Assembly (NCBI GenBank): GCA_001797675.1
Contig: MGQB01000001.1
Location: forward strand, 1-64,000
Direction: 5' to 3'
Length of the DNA: 64,000 nucleotides
DNA from: Deltaproteobacteria bacterium RBG_13_43_22
GTDB taxonomy: Bacteria; Desulfobacterota; RBG-13-43-22
Each line of letters begins with the position of its first letter. Position 1 is the stretch's first letter. The notes beneath the pieces were generated by a model, which worked only from the letters and a program-made list of their open reading frames with translations, was not told the origin of the DNA and searched no databases. Of the stretch, positions 44,131 to 54,080 are shown in pieces. The position numbers were made by a program, and so were the translations under genes.

Positions 44131-45816
44131 TTATCTATCCCTTTTATCCCGACTTAGTTGGATTAGCTCGTCATAAGTATAAATCCGAATCTTACCGCTA
44201 TGACGATCCACCACTTCCAAGCGTTCTGTACAGGAGAAGCAGGGATCGTAACTGGCAATGGCGATAGGGACATCGGCCAGCTCGAGGCCCTGGATCATTA
44301 CCGGGATGGATTCGAGATTCATATAGGTTGGAGCCCTTACCTTCCAGCGGTAGGGACGGTTATCCTCACCGGTGAGCACATAATGCATTGATTCTCCACG
44401 CGGGGCTTCGACTACCCGGATTCCCTCCAGCCCAGGGGGGATTTCCTCAGGGATATCCGCCATAATCGGGCCCTCCGGAAGTTCCTGGATCCCCTGACGG
44501 ACCAGGCGGATAGAATCCAGGGTCTCTTCGAGTCGAACGATGGTGCGGGCCAGGATATCCCCATCTTCCTGAACTTTTTTTTTCGGAACCAGATCACCAT
44601 AAGCCGCATAGGGATGGTCAACCCGGGAATCGATGGGGACTCCCGATCCTCGGGCCGTGGGTCCGGTTACACAGTAGCTTATGGCATCCTCCTGTTTGAG
44701 CACCCCAACCCCTTTGAGACGCATCATCAGGGGGGTATCTCCGACGATGGCCTCGATCAGCTTTAACCATTCTTTCTCCAGGCGATTGACGACTTCTAAA
44801 ATTTTTGGTTTCATTTCCGGGGTAATATCGCGGCGGACACCCCCGATCAGATTCATGCCATAGGTTTTCCGGTTTCCGGTTATCTGCTCACAGAGCCACA
44901 TTACGGGTTCCCTCATTCGCCAGGTCTGCATGAGAACCGTGTCAAATCCCAAAACATGTCCCCCAATCCCCAGCCAGAGGGGATGGGATTGGATGCGTTC
45001 CAACTCCAGAAGGATACTCCGGATATACCGAGCCCGGAGAGGAACATCAATTCCAGCAGCTTCTTCAACGGCCTCACAGTAACACGTACTGTGAATATAC
45101 CCACAAATTCCTCAAATCCGCTCGGCGATGAAGGGGATTTGATTATAGGTCAGGACCGAATCGGCAATTTTCTCGATTCCCCGGTGGTTATAAAAGCCAC
45201 GATAATCACACCCCACCACCGTTTCCCCTTCCACGAAGACCCGGAAGGCCGCCGGCTCCTCCAAAACCGGGAAGAAGGGGCCGATGGGGATTACCGTGGC
45301 CTTGGCCGGCGGATCAAGGGGCTTTGGAGCTTTCCCCTCGACCGGTTCGGGACGAAAATTATAGACAAAATCCTTCCGAAGCGGGTGAAGGTTTTCCGGC
45401 CAGTCATCCGGAAGAGCCAAACGGCGGGGATCCCCATGACCCTCGAACTTGATTCCAAGGAGGTCTTGAATTTCCCGTTCCGCCCAATTCGCCCCAGGAA
45501 TAATGGAGGTAATCGAATCGATCGTCGGCTGGTCTGCTTTTATGGAAGACTGGAGCAGGATAAAGAGTTGGTCCGAATCAAGGGAAAAAATATGAGTGGT
45601 TTGAAAATCTCCATGCGTAGGGCGCCGATCCACGCCGACGATGGTATTAAAACGAGCCCCCAAGCCGCGGAAAATAGTTTCGGCCAGGGGTCGAATGGAT
45701 TCCCGGCGGATGGTTAAATAAACTTTCTTAGGGACCGGCTCATGCGAGGAGAGGATCTCCGTTGGAAATTTTGCCCTTAAATTGACCATTAATTTTTCGC
45801 CATTCTCAAAGGCCAT
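44131..45816 (-). CDS. Group-4 [NiFe]-hydrogenase large subunit (HycE/HyfG-like, NuoC-NuoD fusion), predicted selenoprotein read through TGA at 45112-45114
   Basis: Track ORFs 45112-45816 and 44131-45003 are in the same frame with only one in-frame TGA between them; conceptual translation ...[66 protein letters not shown]...YDPCFSCTERLEVVD; L1 first Cys replaced by TGA, L2 intact. Confidence 0.9.
45073..45095 (-). promoter_or_regulatory. Predicted bacterial SECIS hairpin in coding sequence
   Basis: RNA UUCACAGUA-CGUGU-UACUGUGAG: 9-bp stem (8 WC + 1 GU), 5-nt loop with G at second position, loop begins 25 nt after the UGA. Confidence 0.78.
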
Positions 45817-45898
45817 TTCTTTCTCCTTATCATCCTTAAAGATTAAGATTGAAAATTTTGCCTAAGGGAAATCCCCTTTAGAGGGATCCACCTTCCCA

Positions 45899-47923
45899 TT
45901 AAAAAAGCCAGATAAGTATGGCCACCACCAATATTAAAATTCCGACCATCTGATAAAGCAAATAAACCTGCGGAGTCCCCACATGCGTATGCCGGAACTT
46001 CTGAAAGAAACGAAGCACCAGGTCCACCGAGGGATAGTAAAGGACCTCATCTAAATCCAATCCTTTATAAATTTTATGGGGACGTTTAATTTTTGCCGAA
46101 GGCGGTTCAGGATAAACCAATCCTTCGAAATGAGAGACCAAGGGAACATAATAATTTTCCGCGCGGAGCCTGACTTCCTCCGTTTCATAGATCTCCCCGC
46201 AGGTCCACAGGGGAACCGCCCGCTTAACCGGTTTTCCGATCCTGGATATCCAGTAGGCCAGGAGGAAGCAACCGGTCAAGAGGAATAGACCAAGAATGGG
46301 GAGCCAGGCGCCGATTATGGTCCCGGCGAGATGAGGGGTCAGACCCAGGATGGAATTGCCAAAAGTGTCAGTCAGGGTCGGAAAACCGGTTCCATAGACT
46401 GAGCCGATTAACGAAGGATAAATCATTTTAATCGGTATCCAGGGAAAGAGACCGAAAAGAAGACAGGAAAGGGCCAGGATGATTTGAGGAAGTTGCATGG
46501 AAAAAGGGACATCGACACCAGGCGGGAGACTCTTGGCCAGAGTTTTGTCCATTTCCCCGCCAAAGGCGGAGCTGAAAAATTTTAAAAGGGAGGCCAGGGT
46601 AACCGAACTGATAAAAACGGCCACCATTCCGAAAAGAATGAATACAGGGATTTGAACTCCTCCCAGGATGGTTGCCTGATAAATGAGCCATTTACTAATA
46701 AAACCATTAAAGGGGGGAATGCCGGCAATCGAGAAGGAGGCCATGAGGGTGGTCCAGGCCGTCAGGGGCATGGCAAAATAAAGCCCACCGAGGTTGTTTA
46801 AATCCCGGGTCCCGGTTTTATAAAGGATGGAACCCGCATTTAAGAAGAGGAGCCCTTTAAAAAGGGCATGGTTGAATAAATGAAATATACCGCCCAAGGT
46901 AGCGATGATAGAAAGGGATGGGTTGGTTTTAAGGAAAACCAAACCTGTTCCGATGCCTAAAAGAATATACCCAATTTGGCCGATGGAATGAAAAGCCAAT
47001 AATCGCTTGGAATCATGCTGAAGAAGGGCCGAGATGGTCCCCATGAATATGGAGACGGCCCCGAGGGCCCCGATGACGATCCCGAAGACCCAGGAATAGG
47101 TTGACAGAGGCAGGAGGAAGAAAAAGAAACGGACGATGCCATAGATCCCCATTTTGATCATCACCCCGGAGAGCATGGCCGATACCCCGGAGGGGGCGGC
47201 TGGATGCGCATCGGGCAGCCAGGTTCCAACCGGAAACATTCCAGCCTTGGTTCCAAAACCTAAAAGGAATAGGGCCAGAATAATATAGAGCTTAACCGGA
47301 CTGGTGTCCATCATTCCACCCATGGCCTCTCCCAGACGAGAAAAGGAAAATGATCCCACCTCGACTTGAAGGATAATCGCCCCGATGAACATGGCGGCAG
47401 TCCCGATATGGGTCATAATAAAGTATTTGAGTCCGGCCCTGAGGTTAACAGGATCTTCCTTTTCGTAAGTCACTAAAAAGTAAGAGGAAAGGGTCATGAA
47501 TTCCCAACTGACAAAAAAGAAGAACCAATCGGTCAGGCAAACCACCCCGATCATGCCCACTACAAAAAAAATTAAACAATGGTAAAAGCGGGCCAGTGAC
47601 TGGGTGGCATAGTGTTCCATATAGCGATAGGAATAGAGGGTGGCTAAAAAAGAGATCCCTCCGATCAGGAGTAAAAAGAAGGCGCTCAAATAATCCACAC
47701 TTACCGAGAAATCGGCCCCCAGAGAGGTGATGGAGAAAAGAGGCTCGGGGAGAGTCTGAGGCCCCAAAGTCAAGACCCGATAGGCAACATAAAAAATGAT
47801 CCCGGTAATCACCCCTACCGTGGTAACCCCAATGAGTCCGCAGATCCGGCGGGACCGGGCGAACAGGGCAATAAGTATTATCCCCGACAAAACGGTGAGG
47901 ATCAATGCGTTCAAGATCGGCAC
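45899..47923 (-). CDS. Proton-translocating membrane subunit (HyfB/NuoL-like)
   Basis: GFGTKAGMFPVGTWLPDAHPAAPSGVSAMLSGVMIKMGIYGIVRF; GTG start at 47923 preceded by AGAGAGGTGG preferred over ORF-track start. Confidence 0.93.
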   Translation of the reverse strand: MPILNALILTVLSGIILIALFARSRRICGLIGVTTVGVITGIIFYVAYRVLTLGPQTLPEPLFSITSLGADFSVSVDYLSAFFLLLIGGISFLATLYSYRYMEHYATQSLARFYHCLIFFVVGMIGVVCLTDWFFFFVSWEFMTLSSYFLVTYEKEDPVNLRAGLKYFIMTHIGTAAMFIGAIILQVEVGSFSFSRLGEAMGGMMDTSPVKLYIILALFLLGFGTKAGMFPVGTWLPDAHPAAPSGVSAMLSGVMIKMGIYGIVRFFFFLLPLSTYSWVFGIVIGALGAVSIFMGTISALLQHDSKRLLAFHSIGQIGYILLGIGTGLVFLKTNPSLSIIATLGGIFHLFNHALFKGLLFLNAGSILYKTGTRDLNNLGGLYFAMPLTAWTTLMASFSIAGIPPFNGFISKWLIYQATILGGVQIPVFILFGMVAVFISSVTLASLLKFFSSAFGGEMDKTLAKSLPPGVDVPFSMQLPQIILALSCLLFGLFPWIPIKMIYPSLIGSVYGTGFPTLTDTFGNSILGLTPHLAGTIIGAWLPILGLFLLTGCFLLAYWISRIGKPVKRAVPLWTCGEIYETEEVRLRAENYYVPLVSHFEGLVYPEPPSAKIKRPHKIYKGLDLDEVLYYPSVDLVLRFFQKFRHTHVGTPQVYLLYQMVGILILVVAILIWLF

Positions 47924-47940
47924 GATGTCCACCTCTCTTT

Positions 47941-48771
47941 TTAGACTACTTTCTCCGGTAGTTTCATCATTTCTTGATAGGAAAACACCGGTCCATCCAG
48001 ACAAATATATTTATGACCGATGGCACAATGTCCGCATTTCCCGATCCCACATTTCATATATCGCTCCAAGGTGGAGATGATATTTCCGGGGCTGAAACCC
48101 AGATGGATCAGCTCTTGAATGACAAACTGGATCATGATGGGAGGGCCGCAGACAAAAACCACCGTATTTTCTTCTTTAATTTCAGCCTTGGGGAACAGGG
48201 TAGTCACCACCCCAACCTCTCCGACCCAGGTTGCATCACCCACATCCACGGTCATCATGAACCTTAAGTCTTTCATTTTTTCCCACTCCAGCAAGCGGTC
48301 CTTATAAACGAGATCGGCAGGGGTGCGGGCCCCGTAAAGAATCTGAATGTCCTGGAACTCCGATCGCGCATCGAGCATAGGCTCAATAAGGGACCTGAGG
48401 GGGGGGAGCCCGATGCCTCCCCCAATAAAGAGAATATTTTTCCCTTTGACCTCATCGAAAGGAAACCCGTTTCCAAAGGGGCCGCGAATACCGACCCACT
48501 CTCCAATCTTGAGCTGGTGAAGGGCTTCGGTTACGGAACCTACCGCACGAACCGTAATCCGGAAGGTTAACGGGTGATTCGGATTGGAGGCCAGGCCAAA
48601 AGGGGCTTCCCCCACTCCCAAGACCGCGGCTTCAATAAATTGTCCGGGTCTGAATCGGAAACCCTCTTTGGCCGAGGACTCTACAAATTCCAGCTCAAAA
48701 CTCTTGGTATCGTAGGTCTCCGTTTGAATACCGACAATGCGAACAAAACGGGGAAGATAATTATTATCCAT
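47941..48771 (-). CDS. FAD/NAD(P)-binding oxidoreductase (sulfhydrogenase gamma / AsrB / PyrK-like)
   Basis: RFRPGQFIEAAVLGVGEAPFGLAS, NILFIGGGIGLPPLRSLIEP, C-term YMKCGIGKCGHCAIGHKYICLDGPVFSYQE (2Fe-2S). Confidence 0.94.
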   Translation of the reverse strand: MDNNYLPRFVRIVGIQTETYDTKSFELEFVESSAKEGFRFRPGQFIEAAVLGVGEAPFGLASNPNHPLTFRITVRAVGSVTEALHQLKIGEWVGIRGPFGNGFPFDEVKGKNILFIGGGIGLPPLRSLIEPMLDARSEFQDIQILYGARTPADLVYKDRLLEWEKMKDLRFMMTVDVGDATWVGEVGVVTTLFPKAEIKEENTVVFVCGPPIMIQFVIQELIHLGFSPGNIISTLERYMKCGIGKCGHCAIGHKYICLDGPVFSYQEMMKLPEKVV

Positions 48772-48807
48772 AAGTAAATCTTCTTACCCTTCTTTAGGAT
48801 GTTACTT

Positions 48808-49881
48808 TTATTTAAAATACTTTGCCTCCTGGGCCTTCCGAATTCTTTCGACCACCAGGGGCATAGTGACTTCTCCCGGACAGGCGGTGATGCACCGTCC
48901 ACAGCCCACACAGCCGATTCTTCCATCCTTTTTCAGGTATTGATAACTCAATTTATGAAAAAATCTCCTTTTGAACCGCTCCCCTTTCTCTTCCCGGGGA
49001 TTGTGTCCGGAAACCTCCCTGGTAAAGCCGGCATACCCGCAAGAATCCCAATAACGGTAATGGTATCCTTTCCCGTCATTGGCCAAGTAACCGACCCCAA
49101 AACAACTGCAGCAGGGACAGACAAAGCTGCAACCCCCATCATCAAAACACCGCTCTCCCAGTTCCGTCCAAAGTTCGGGAGGAATTCCGTTAGAAGTTAT
49201 CCTGCGGATAGCCGTGCTCATGTATGAGGTAGGTGCCGGTAAAAACTTCTTTTGGGATTCTTCTTCCAGATGAAACCGGATTTCTTCCATGCCGGCCTCC
49301 GGGGGGAAAAAGATATCAGGCCTCATATCGATTAGTTCTTTTCCCTGGGTACTGTTACATTCCACCAAATAACCATCCTGGAAAGAAATGAGTTGGATAT
49401 CAAAATTCTGGCTTTCAGACCCAAGGAAAGGGCCACCCTGACAACAGATACAAAAACAATTTTTTGCCGGTTGATTGCAGGCAATGGTGACCAGGGTTAC
49501 CTTGTTTCTCCTCCGGGAGTAATAAAAATCATTGAAATTTTCTTGAAAAAACTGGTCCAACCAAAAAATACCCTGGGTATCACAGGATCTTATGCCTAAG
49601 ATCACCAAACCCCTCTTGGGCCCCTCCGGTACTTCCACCTTCGTTTCCTCCCCTTTGCCGGAGTAGGAAAACAAGATTTCCGACTGGGGGAAAACAATAT
49701 CTTTGGGAGGGAGATAAGGAAGGACCGCAGTTCCCCCCAGCAGGTCCATTTCAGGGGCCTCATCCACGGGGGAAAAAAATATTTCCTCCTCGATTCGGGA
49801 AGGGACAAACACCTGACAACGGTCGATCATTGAATCAATCCAGCGATTCAGATCGGCTTTCCGAAGACTGTATTTTTCCAT
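48808..49881 (-). CDS. 4Fe-4S dicluster protein (sulfhydrogenase beta / AsrA-like)
   Basis: LGIRSCDTQGIFWLDQFF, GCSFVCPCCSCFGVGY, GRIGCVGCGRCITACPGEV. Confidence 0.93.
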   Translation of the reverse strand: MEKYSLRKADLNRWIDSMIDRCQVFVPSRIEEEIFFSPVDEAPEMDLLGGTAVLPYLPPKDIVFPQSEILFSYSGKGEETKVEVPEGPKRGLVILGIRSCDTQGIFWLDQFFQENFNDFYYSRRRNKVTLVTIACNQPAKNCFCICCQGGPFLGSESQNFDIQLISFQDGYLVECNSTQGKELIDMRPDIFFPPEAGMEEIRFHLEEESQKKFLPAPTSYMSTAIRRITSNGIPPELWTELGERCFDDGGCSFVCPCCSCFGVGYLANDGKGYHYRYWDSCGYAGFTREVSGHNPREEKGERFKRRFFHKLSYQYLKKDGRIGCVGCGRCITACPGEVTMPLVVERIRKAQEAKYFK

Positions 49882-49882
49882 C

Positions 49883-51640
49883 TCAAACCTTTTTCAAAGT
49901 TACCTCGAGATCTGGGCAATAGGAATAATTAGCTATATGATCGAATTTCCTTTTTCCAGCCAGGTTTTCTATCACCGTGGAAAAATGCATGGGCAACACC
50001 AGGGTTCTTGAAGGAAGACTTTCATCTATTTCCACGGCCAGTTGAGCCTCTCCATGGTCGGAGCAAACCTTGATTTTTTCTCCGGGACGAATCCTGAGTT
50101 CCCTGACGTCCTGGCGATTCATTCTCAGGGCCATTCGATCTTCCGGGTATTCGATCCGTAACAAAGGAGATTCCAATATCATTTGGTTTCGGCTCCAGGC
50201 ATATAGGGTATTGGGAATGAACAGGTGATATTTTCCCGGTGCTTGAGGGCCTTCCCGTGTTTCAAATGGAATCGACGGTATGACCGGGTGCTTTAGAGTG
50301 GACAGGACTATTCCCTGAGGTGAATCCAATTCTGATTCGGAATGGATATTTTGGTATTGAGGGATGACCAGGCTGATTTCTTTTCTCATTTCTTTATCCG
50401 AGTGAGCAGGCAGGGAACTCCCCAACTTTCGTGTCAATGAACTGAGCAGATAGGAGAGTGGACGACTTTCTCCTCCCGTGTTTAAAACAGGACGAAGTTT
50501 TTGGACCCGGCCTTCGCAATTGGTCAAGGTCCCTGTGCTTTCGGCAAGAAGGGGGATAGGAAAGGCGCCATGAGCGATCTGTACCGTATCGGTGAGGAAA
50601 CGATCAGCCACCAATAAAAAATCAAGTTTTTTCAGTTTTTCCATCAGGGAGAATGACGGAAGATGGGTGAGCAGGTCATCCCCAAAAACAAGAAGACCCT
50701 TGATTACGTTGGAAAGATCCAACATCTCCAGAAGGGTTAATCCTCCGTTATTGGGTCTTATGCCCATGTCCCAAGCCCCCCGAAAATTAGGGGAACGGCT
50801 CAGAGGGATCATCATGGGGATCGGATGAGGGTCGGCCTGGTCTTGAGACATAAAACTGAGGAGGCTCAGCAGACTGGAGGCCGTTTTTATTTGATCGGCT
50901 ATAAATACGATAGCTGATCCTGGCTGGGCAAGGAGCCGGGGAATTTGTTCAGCGACGTCCTTTTTTTCTTTCAAAATCTGAGCAAGTTGTTCTTCCGGAA
51001 AAGGTAAAAAGGTATTATAAAAATGTTCTGCCCTTAAACAGACGGGATCAGCCAGGATGAGTTTGGACCCTTGCTGATAGGCCTGAATCATTCGGGCACC
51101 TACCGGTGAGAAATCTCGCAGACTCTCTCGACCGAGTACTAAAATGGCCGGGCTTTCTCGTAAAGATTGTATAGAAGCCAAAGACCCCAGGGCGCCGGAC
51201 CAGGTTTCGTTTAAGGCGGTTAAGGCCGCTGCCCCACTGAATCGGTAACTTCCGTCCAGGTTATTGCTTTTGAGCACCTGACGGCAAAAGAGAGAGACCC
51301 GATAATTATCTTCATTGGTCAACCAGGGGGACCCAACAACCCCGATAGCTTGAGGACCATAGCGACTTAAAATATAAGAGATCTTTTCTTTGCTTATCTG
51401 GAGGGCTTCATCCCAACCCACCTCTTCCAACTTTGATCCCTTTCGGACCAGAGGATGAGAAAGTCGGTTTTCGCTTCTTAAATTTTGATATCGGTTCCAC
51501 CCTCGTTTGCAAAGACGTCCCTCATTGACGGGATGCCGGGTGTTGGGGAGAATACCGACCGCTTCTTCTCCATTCAGGCGGACGAACATCCCACAACCCG
51601 TATTACAAAAGCTGCAGATAGTGGAAATATTTTTTATCAC
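49883..51640 (-). CDS. Molybdopterin-oxidoreductase-fold protein (FdhA/NuoG-like)
   Basis: ICSFCNTGCGMFVRLNG...GRLCKRGWN 4Fe-4S motif, VGWDEALQISKEKI, C-terminal moco-dinucleotide-like domain. Confidence 0.88.
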   Translation of the reverse strand: MIKNISTICSFCNTGCGMFVRLNGEEAVGILPNTRHPVNEGRLCKRGWNRYQNLRSENRLSHPLVRKGSKLEEVGWDEALQISKEKISYILSRYGPQAIGVVGSPWLTNEDNYRVSLFCRQVLKSNNLDGSYRFSGAAALTALNETWSGALGSLASIQSLRESPAILVLGRESLRDFSPVGARMIQAYQQGSKLILADPVCLRAEHFYNTFLPFPEEQLAQILKEKKDVAEQIPRLLAQPGSAIVFIADQIKTASSLLSLLSFMSQDQADPHPIPMMIPLSRSPNFRGAWDMGIRPNNGGLTLLEMLDLSNVIKGLLVFGDDLLTHLPSFSLMEKLKKLDFLLVADRFLTDTVQIAHGAFPIPLLAESTGTLTNCEGRVQKLRPVLNTGGESRPLSYLLSSLTRKLGSSLPAHSDKEMRKEISLVIPQYQNIHSESELDSPQGIVLSTLKHPVIPSIPFETREGPQAPGKYHLFIPNTLYAWSRNQMILESPLLRIEYPEDRMALRMNRQDVRELRIRPGEKIKVCSDHGEAQLAVEIDESLPSRTLVLPMHFSTVIENLAGKRKFDHIANYSYCPDLEVTLKKV

Positions 51641-51770
51641 TTTTAAAATCCTTTTTATTCAGGATTAAATCTGAAAACTTATCCTATCTGAATCTTGCCT
51701 TAGTCCTCTGTCGGAATCATTCCATCAGGGGCCTATGTATTGCTCCATTGATTTCATGTCCCCTTTCGGT

Positions 51771-52277
51771 TTAGGAAATTCCTCCTTTCTCCTTCATCCT
51801 GATGGTAGTAAGAAGCTTTTGTACTTTGAACCGATTCATACGTCCGAATACGGAATCTTCAATCACCATGATCGGTGACATAGCACAGGAGCCGAAACAA
51901 ACAACCGTTTCAAGAGTAAACAACTTGTCCTTGGTGGTCTGTCCCGGAGTCACTACCAGTTGATTTTGAACGTCCTCTAAAACCCGATCGGATCCATGGA
52001 CGTGACAGGAGGTTCCACAACAGACTCGGATAAGATATTTCCCCGTCGGTTGGAATCGGAACTGGGAATAAAAAGTGGCGGTACCAATGATCTCGGCCGT
52101 CGATATTTTCATCAAACGGGCTATTGCGGGAAAAGCCGGTTCAGGCAGAAAACCCCAAACCCGCTGGACAGCCTGAAGCATAGGAATGAGTCCATCCGAT
52201 TTGATACTAAAACCCTCGAGGATTTCCGTTATTCGATCTTCTATTTTCAGGGTATCTTGAACAGTGACCTGATCCAT
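51771..52277 (-). CDS. NuoE/HydC-like [2Fe-2S] thioredoxin-fold subunit
   Basis: MLQAVQRVWGFLPEPAFPAIARLMKISTAEIIGTATFYSQFRFQPTGKYLIRVCCGTSCHVHGSDRVLE...CFGSCAMSPIMVI. Confidence 0.95.
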   Translation of the reverse strand: MDQVTVQDTLKIEDRITEILEGFSIKSDGLIPMLQAVQRVWGFLPEPAFPAIARLMKISTAEIIGTATFYSQFRFQPTGKYLIRVCCGTSCHVHGSDRVLEDVQNQLVVTPGQTTKDKLFTLETVVCFGSCAMSPIMVIEDSVFGRMNRFKVQKLLTTIRMKEKGGIS

Positions 52278-52774
52278 AGAACCTATCCTTTCTTAGGTCT
52301 TATGCCCGGGTGAAAGCGCCAGGCTTTTTAAAATGAAAAAATTGTTTATTTCAGCATTTCCACTTCAAATCTCCAAGTCCAATCCATTTTCCCTCAATTA
52401 TCGCCGACTGTTTTGAACTCCAGGACTTTTTCCAGGCCCTCGATTTCAGAAAAGAGTAGGTTCGGCCTGCGAATGTAAGCCGCCATTAATTCGAAAAAGT
52501 TAGTATTTTTCAGGTTATTCTGGCCCTCTTTTTGCTTTAAATGAATAATGTTGCAAGAGGAATACCAAATCGTGGCAATGGACCTTTTTGAATATTTTAT
52601 GTGTTTTTTCAGTATATTATAATTCATAGGGCTAACCATTTGAGGGATTTTGGTGTGTAAAATCGTATAAAATTTTATAGGGGCTTAAACCTTTAGAGAT
52701 CATTTTAAGAATTTTTTTATTAAGTTATGGGTGTATAATGAAATATACAATCAAGAGGGGAAAGAGGGTGTTCC

Positions 52775-54007
52775 ATGGGCCAGGGCATAGACTTTGAGAG
52801 CTGTTACAACGTCCTTCGCTATATCAGCGCCTCTTTAAATTCCAATGCCCAAGTGAAGCATGTATTGCATACGGTGGTCAAGAAATCTACCGAATTGCTT
52901 AACTCAAAAGGAGCCCTGATCCGAATCTTTAACCTGGAAACCCAGGAAATGGAGTTAGGGGCTGCCTACGGTTTAGGGGATCATTATCTTTCCAAGGGAC
53001 CTGTCTCAAGTCATATAGTCATTACTGATTTATGCCGGCAGAATAAAGCCATTATCATCCGTGATATTTTAAATGACCCCCGGGTTCAATACCCGAAAGA
53101 GGCCTGGGCAGAAGGCATTCGGATGATTCTCGATTTGCCGATTTACCTCGGGAGTGATATTGTTGGCATCCTGCGTATCTTTTTTGATGAACCGAGGGAA
53201 TTTTCCGGGGAAGAGCTCAATTATCTCATCCTCATCGCCGAGCGGGGTGCGGCCGTCATCCAAAAAGCCCAACTTATGGAAATGCAGCAGTCCCGATATG
53301 ACCAACTGGTCCTGCAGACCGAAAAATTATCGGCCTTGGGCCGAATGGCTGCCGGCGTTGCTCACGAGATCAACAATCCCTTGGCCGGCATCCTGCTGTA
53401 TAGTACCAATATCCTCAAAAAATCCCCCAAGAAAGGACCGATTAAAGAAGGATTGGAGATTATCATACAAGAAGCGTTAAGATGTAAGACCATCATCCAG
53501 GACCTTTTGGAATTTTCTCGTGAAAGTGAACCCAAGATGGTCTTGGCCAATGTGAACCACGTAATTGAAAAGGTTCTCCATATCCTGGATAATGAGTTCA
53601 AACTCCGGCGCATACAATTAGACAAACATCTTTCCAAGCAAGTGCCGAACATCTTCCTGGACGAGAACCAGATTCAACAGGTTTTCATTAATTTATTGCT
53701 TAACGCCATTCAGGCCATAGACGGAAAAGGAACCATTACGATTACAAGCCACCTGACCACGGACCGAAAGCGCATCAAGGTAGAGGTATCCGACAGCGGA
53801 TGCGGAATCCCCGTAGAACATAAGCCTAAGATCTTTGAGCCCTTTTTCTCAACTAAGGCCAAGGGAACCGGTCTGGGACTGTGGGTTACCTTTGCCATCA
53901 TACAAAAACACAGGGGGGATCTTTATGTCATCAGTGAACCCGGGCAAGGTGCCCAGTTTGTAGTAGAGTTCCCTGTTTTCGGCACACTTTCTCTTAAGAA
54001 CTATTAA
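52775..54007 (+). CDS. GAF-domain sensor histidine kinase (NtrB-like)
   Basis: GAF-like N-term; LSALGRMAAGVAHEINNPLAGIL H-box; LLNAIQAIDGKGTI and GCGIP...FEPFFSTKAKGTGLGLW. Confidence 0.94.
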   Translation: MGQGIDFESCYNVLRYISASLNSNAQVKHVLHTVVKKSTELLNSKGALIRIFNLETQEMELGAAYGLGDHYLSKGPVSSHIVITDLCRQNKAIIIRDILNDPRVQYPKEAWAEGIRMILDLPIYLGSDIVGILRIFFDEPREFSGEELNYLILIAERGAAVIQKAQLMEMQQSRYDQLVLQTEKLSALGRMAAGVAHEINNPLAGILLYSTNILKKSPKKGPIKEGLEIIIQEALRCKTIIQDLLEFSRESEPKMVLANVNHVIEKVLHILDNEFKLRRIQLDKHLSKQVPNIFLDENQIQQVFINLLLNAIQAIDGKGTITITSHLTTDRKRIKVEVSDSGCGIPVEHKPKIFEPFFSTKAKGTGLGLWVTFAIIQKHRGDLYVISEPGQGAQFVVEFPVFGTLSLKNY

Positions 54008-54080
54008 GAGAAAGCGACTCTCTTCGGCTGAGGCCGATGGTTTTCAACCAGTCCTCCTGAGGGACGTTCAATGGATTAAG

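Noticed and set aside
45112-45114. Reading the TGA as an ordinary stop and the two ORFs as a NuoC-like protein plus a truncated hydrogenase
   Set aside because: The frame is continuous, the TGA falls exactly on a catalytic Cys codon, a SECIS-like hairpin follows and the downstream ORF lacks a proper start; Sec decoding is the simpler reading, with sequencing error the main alternative.
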